From positions 1-15,400 of the forward strand of contig DNLQ01000019.1 in assembly GCA_003488415.1 (NCBI GenBank): a DNA stretch of 15,400 nucleotides. The letters are read 5' to 3'. Shown here one piece after another: positions 14,443 through 15,400 of the stretch (within the stretch, counting starts at the first letter, position 1; every line of letters begins with the position of its first letter). Both the position numbers and the translations under genes were made by a program. A model generated the notes under the pieces. That model made no database searches and was not told the DNA's origin. It saw only the letters and a program-made list of their open reading frames with translations. Origin of the DNA: Ruminococcus sp. (GTDB lineage Bacteria > Bacillota > Clostridia > Oscillospirales > Ruminococcaceae).

Positions 14443-15400
14443 AGGTATACATAGTCGGTACAGGTATGGAAGGAAGGGATACTCTGACCGCAGCGGCTGA
14501 GAGAGTAATATCCGAAGCGGATGTGCTGATCGGAGCTGAGCGAATGACAGCACCGTATCGCAGAGAGGGAAGGCGGATCGTCAATGCCTGTCTGCCGGGA
14601 GATATAGCAGCCGCACTAAAGAAGGCGGATTGTGACTCAGCAGCAGTGCTGCTCTCCGGAGATACAGGATTCTTCAGCGGAGCAAAAAAGCTGCCGGAGC
14701 TGCTTGAGGAGCATGATACAGAGATAGTATGCGGAATCTCAACGCCTGTGTATTTCTGTTCAAGACTGGGTATATCTTACGAGAGGATGAAATATGTCTC
14801 ACTTCACGGCAGACACGGGAATATAGCGATAAATGTGCGGACAAACGAAAAGTGTTTTTTTCTTCTTGGAGGAAATGTCACTCCCGGGGAGCTGTGCCGT
14901 ACACTCTGCCGCTTCGGACTCAGTGAGGTAACAGTGCATATCGGTGAGGAGCTTGGAGGGCTGTGTGAAAGGATACGCTCAGGCAGAGCTGAGGAGTTTA
15001 CAGAGATCACAGCGGAGAAGCTGTGTGCAGTAATAACGGAGAATCCGGCTGCGTTGGGATACATCCCCTGTGGAATAGATGACAGCGGCTTCATACGAGG
15101 CAAAGTACCCATGACAAAAAAGGCAGTCCGGGAGAATATTGTTTCCGGACTCTGCATAGAGCGTGATTCTGTGTGCTGGGACATAGGCTGCGGCACCGGT
15201 TCTGTATCTGTAGAAATGGCGTTCCGCTGTCCGGACGGTATGGTGTACTCTTTTGACAAGTCGCCGGAAGCCTGCGGACTGACCTCGGAAAACGCAGATA
15301 AATGGGGCTGTGATAATATCACGGTCATTGCAGGAAGCTGCCCGGAGGCGCTTGAGGATGCACCTGTACCTGATAAAGTATTTGTAGGCGGGAGTTCCGG
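14439..15400 (+). CDS. cbiET: Fused cobalt-precorrin C5-methyltransferase / C15-methyltransferase-decarboxylase (3' partial)
   Basis: The frame from ATG 14439 is open to the right edge, giving 320 visible residues. Residues 1 to about 205 are the CbiE tetrapyrrole methylase: VYIVGTGMEGRDTLT, LSGDTGFFSGAKKL, and a GIS motif leading to VSLHGRHGN. From about residue 213 the CbiT domain begins: GKVPMTKKAVR (221-231) and the class I methyltransferase loop WDIGCGTGSVSVEMAF with Asp248. CbiE methylates C5; CbiT methylates C15 and decarboxylates the C12 acetate. The product corresponds to CobL of the aerobic pathway and is fused as in several Clostridia. The last part of CbiT lies outside the window. 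It overlaps cbiJ by 4 nt. Confidence 0.93.
   Translation, partial: MKVYIVGTGMEGRDTLTAAAERVISEADVLIGAERMTAPYRREGRRIVNACLPGDIAAALKKADCDSAAVLLSGDTGFFSGAKKLPELLEEHDTEIVCGISTPVYFCSRLGISYERMKYVSLHGRHGNIAINVRTNEKCFFLLGGNVTPGELCRTLCRFGLSEVTVHIGEELGGLCERIRSGRAEEFTEITAEKLCAVITENPAALGYIPCGIDDSGFIRGKVPMTKKAVRENIVSGLCIERDSVCWDIGCGTGSVSVEMAFRCPDGMVYSFDKSPEACGLTSENADKWGCDNITVIAGSCPEALEDAPVPDKVFVGGSS

Noticed and set aside
1..15400. CRISPR arrays, tRNA or rRNA genes, insertion sequences, phage genes or restriction-type defence genes
   Set aside because: I saw no direct-repeat/spacer pattern, no transposase or integrase motifs, no cloverleaf-like segment, and almost no non-coding space in which they could lie.

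Overview
The window looks like a chromosomal segment of a mid-GC, anaerobic, gut or rumen-type Clostridia member. A Ruminococcus-like Oscillospiraceae or Lachnospiraceae genome is my best guess. This rests on the gene families (SpaA-type adhesin with a fibro-slime domain, SipW-type signal peptidases, TasA/BsaA-like proteins, class B sortase, anaerobic cbi genes), strong AGGAGG-type ribosome binding sites and heavy use of ATA and AGA codons. The genus is inference. All supported genes lie on the + strand, in two compact operons divided by a terminator.

Left operon (1-9915, start lies outside the window): cell-surface assembly. It encodes, in order: a very large adhesin open at the left edge (acidic 20-residue repeats, a fibro-slime domain, about six Cna-B/SpaA-like modules); a small TasA/camelysin-like protein; two SipW-type signal peptidases; a larger TasA/BsaA-like protein with the codon use of a highly expressed gene; a membrane-anchored protein with a C-terminal PPYTG sorting signal; and a class B sortase. 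Spacings are 1-37 nt or overlaps. My reading is that the SipW-type peptidases process the two TasA-like subunits, the sortase attaches the PPYTG protein to peptidoglycan, and that protein may tie fibres or adhesin to the wall. The adhesin itself has no wall-anchoring signal at its C-terminus.

Boundary (9916-10068): a 15-bp stem terminator at 9921-9960, then a perfect-consensus promoter (TTGACA, 17 nt, TATAAT) at 10013-10041, leaving a leader of only about 20 nt before the first cobalamin gene. There is no room for a cobalamin riboswitch.

Right operon (10069-15400, continues beyond the window): anaerobic (early cobalt insertion) corrin-ring synthesis, in the order cbiD, cbiF, cbiG, cbiH, cbiJ and a fused cbiE-cbiT that runs off the right edge. 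The genes overlap or nearly touch. Together they cover the successive steps from cobalt-precorrin-3 (CbiH) through CbiF, CbiG, CbiD and CbiJ to CbiET. Cobalt chelatase, CbiL, CbiC and the later amidation and nucleotide-loop genes are not in the window.

The most interesting part is the left operon, which combines TasA-type fibre genes, dedicated SipW-type peptidases, a sortase-B anchor pair and a giant fibro-slime/SpaA adhesin. A set of alternating complementary segments around the start codon of the PPYTG gene could form mutually exclusive hairpins.
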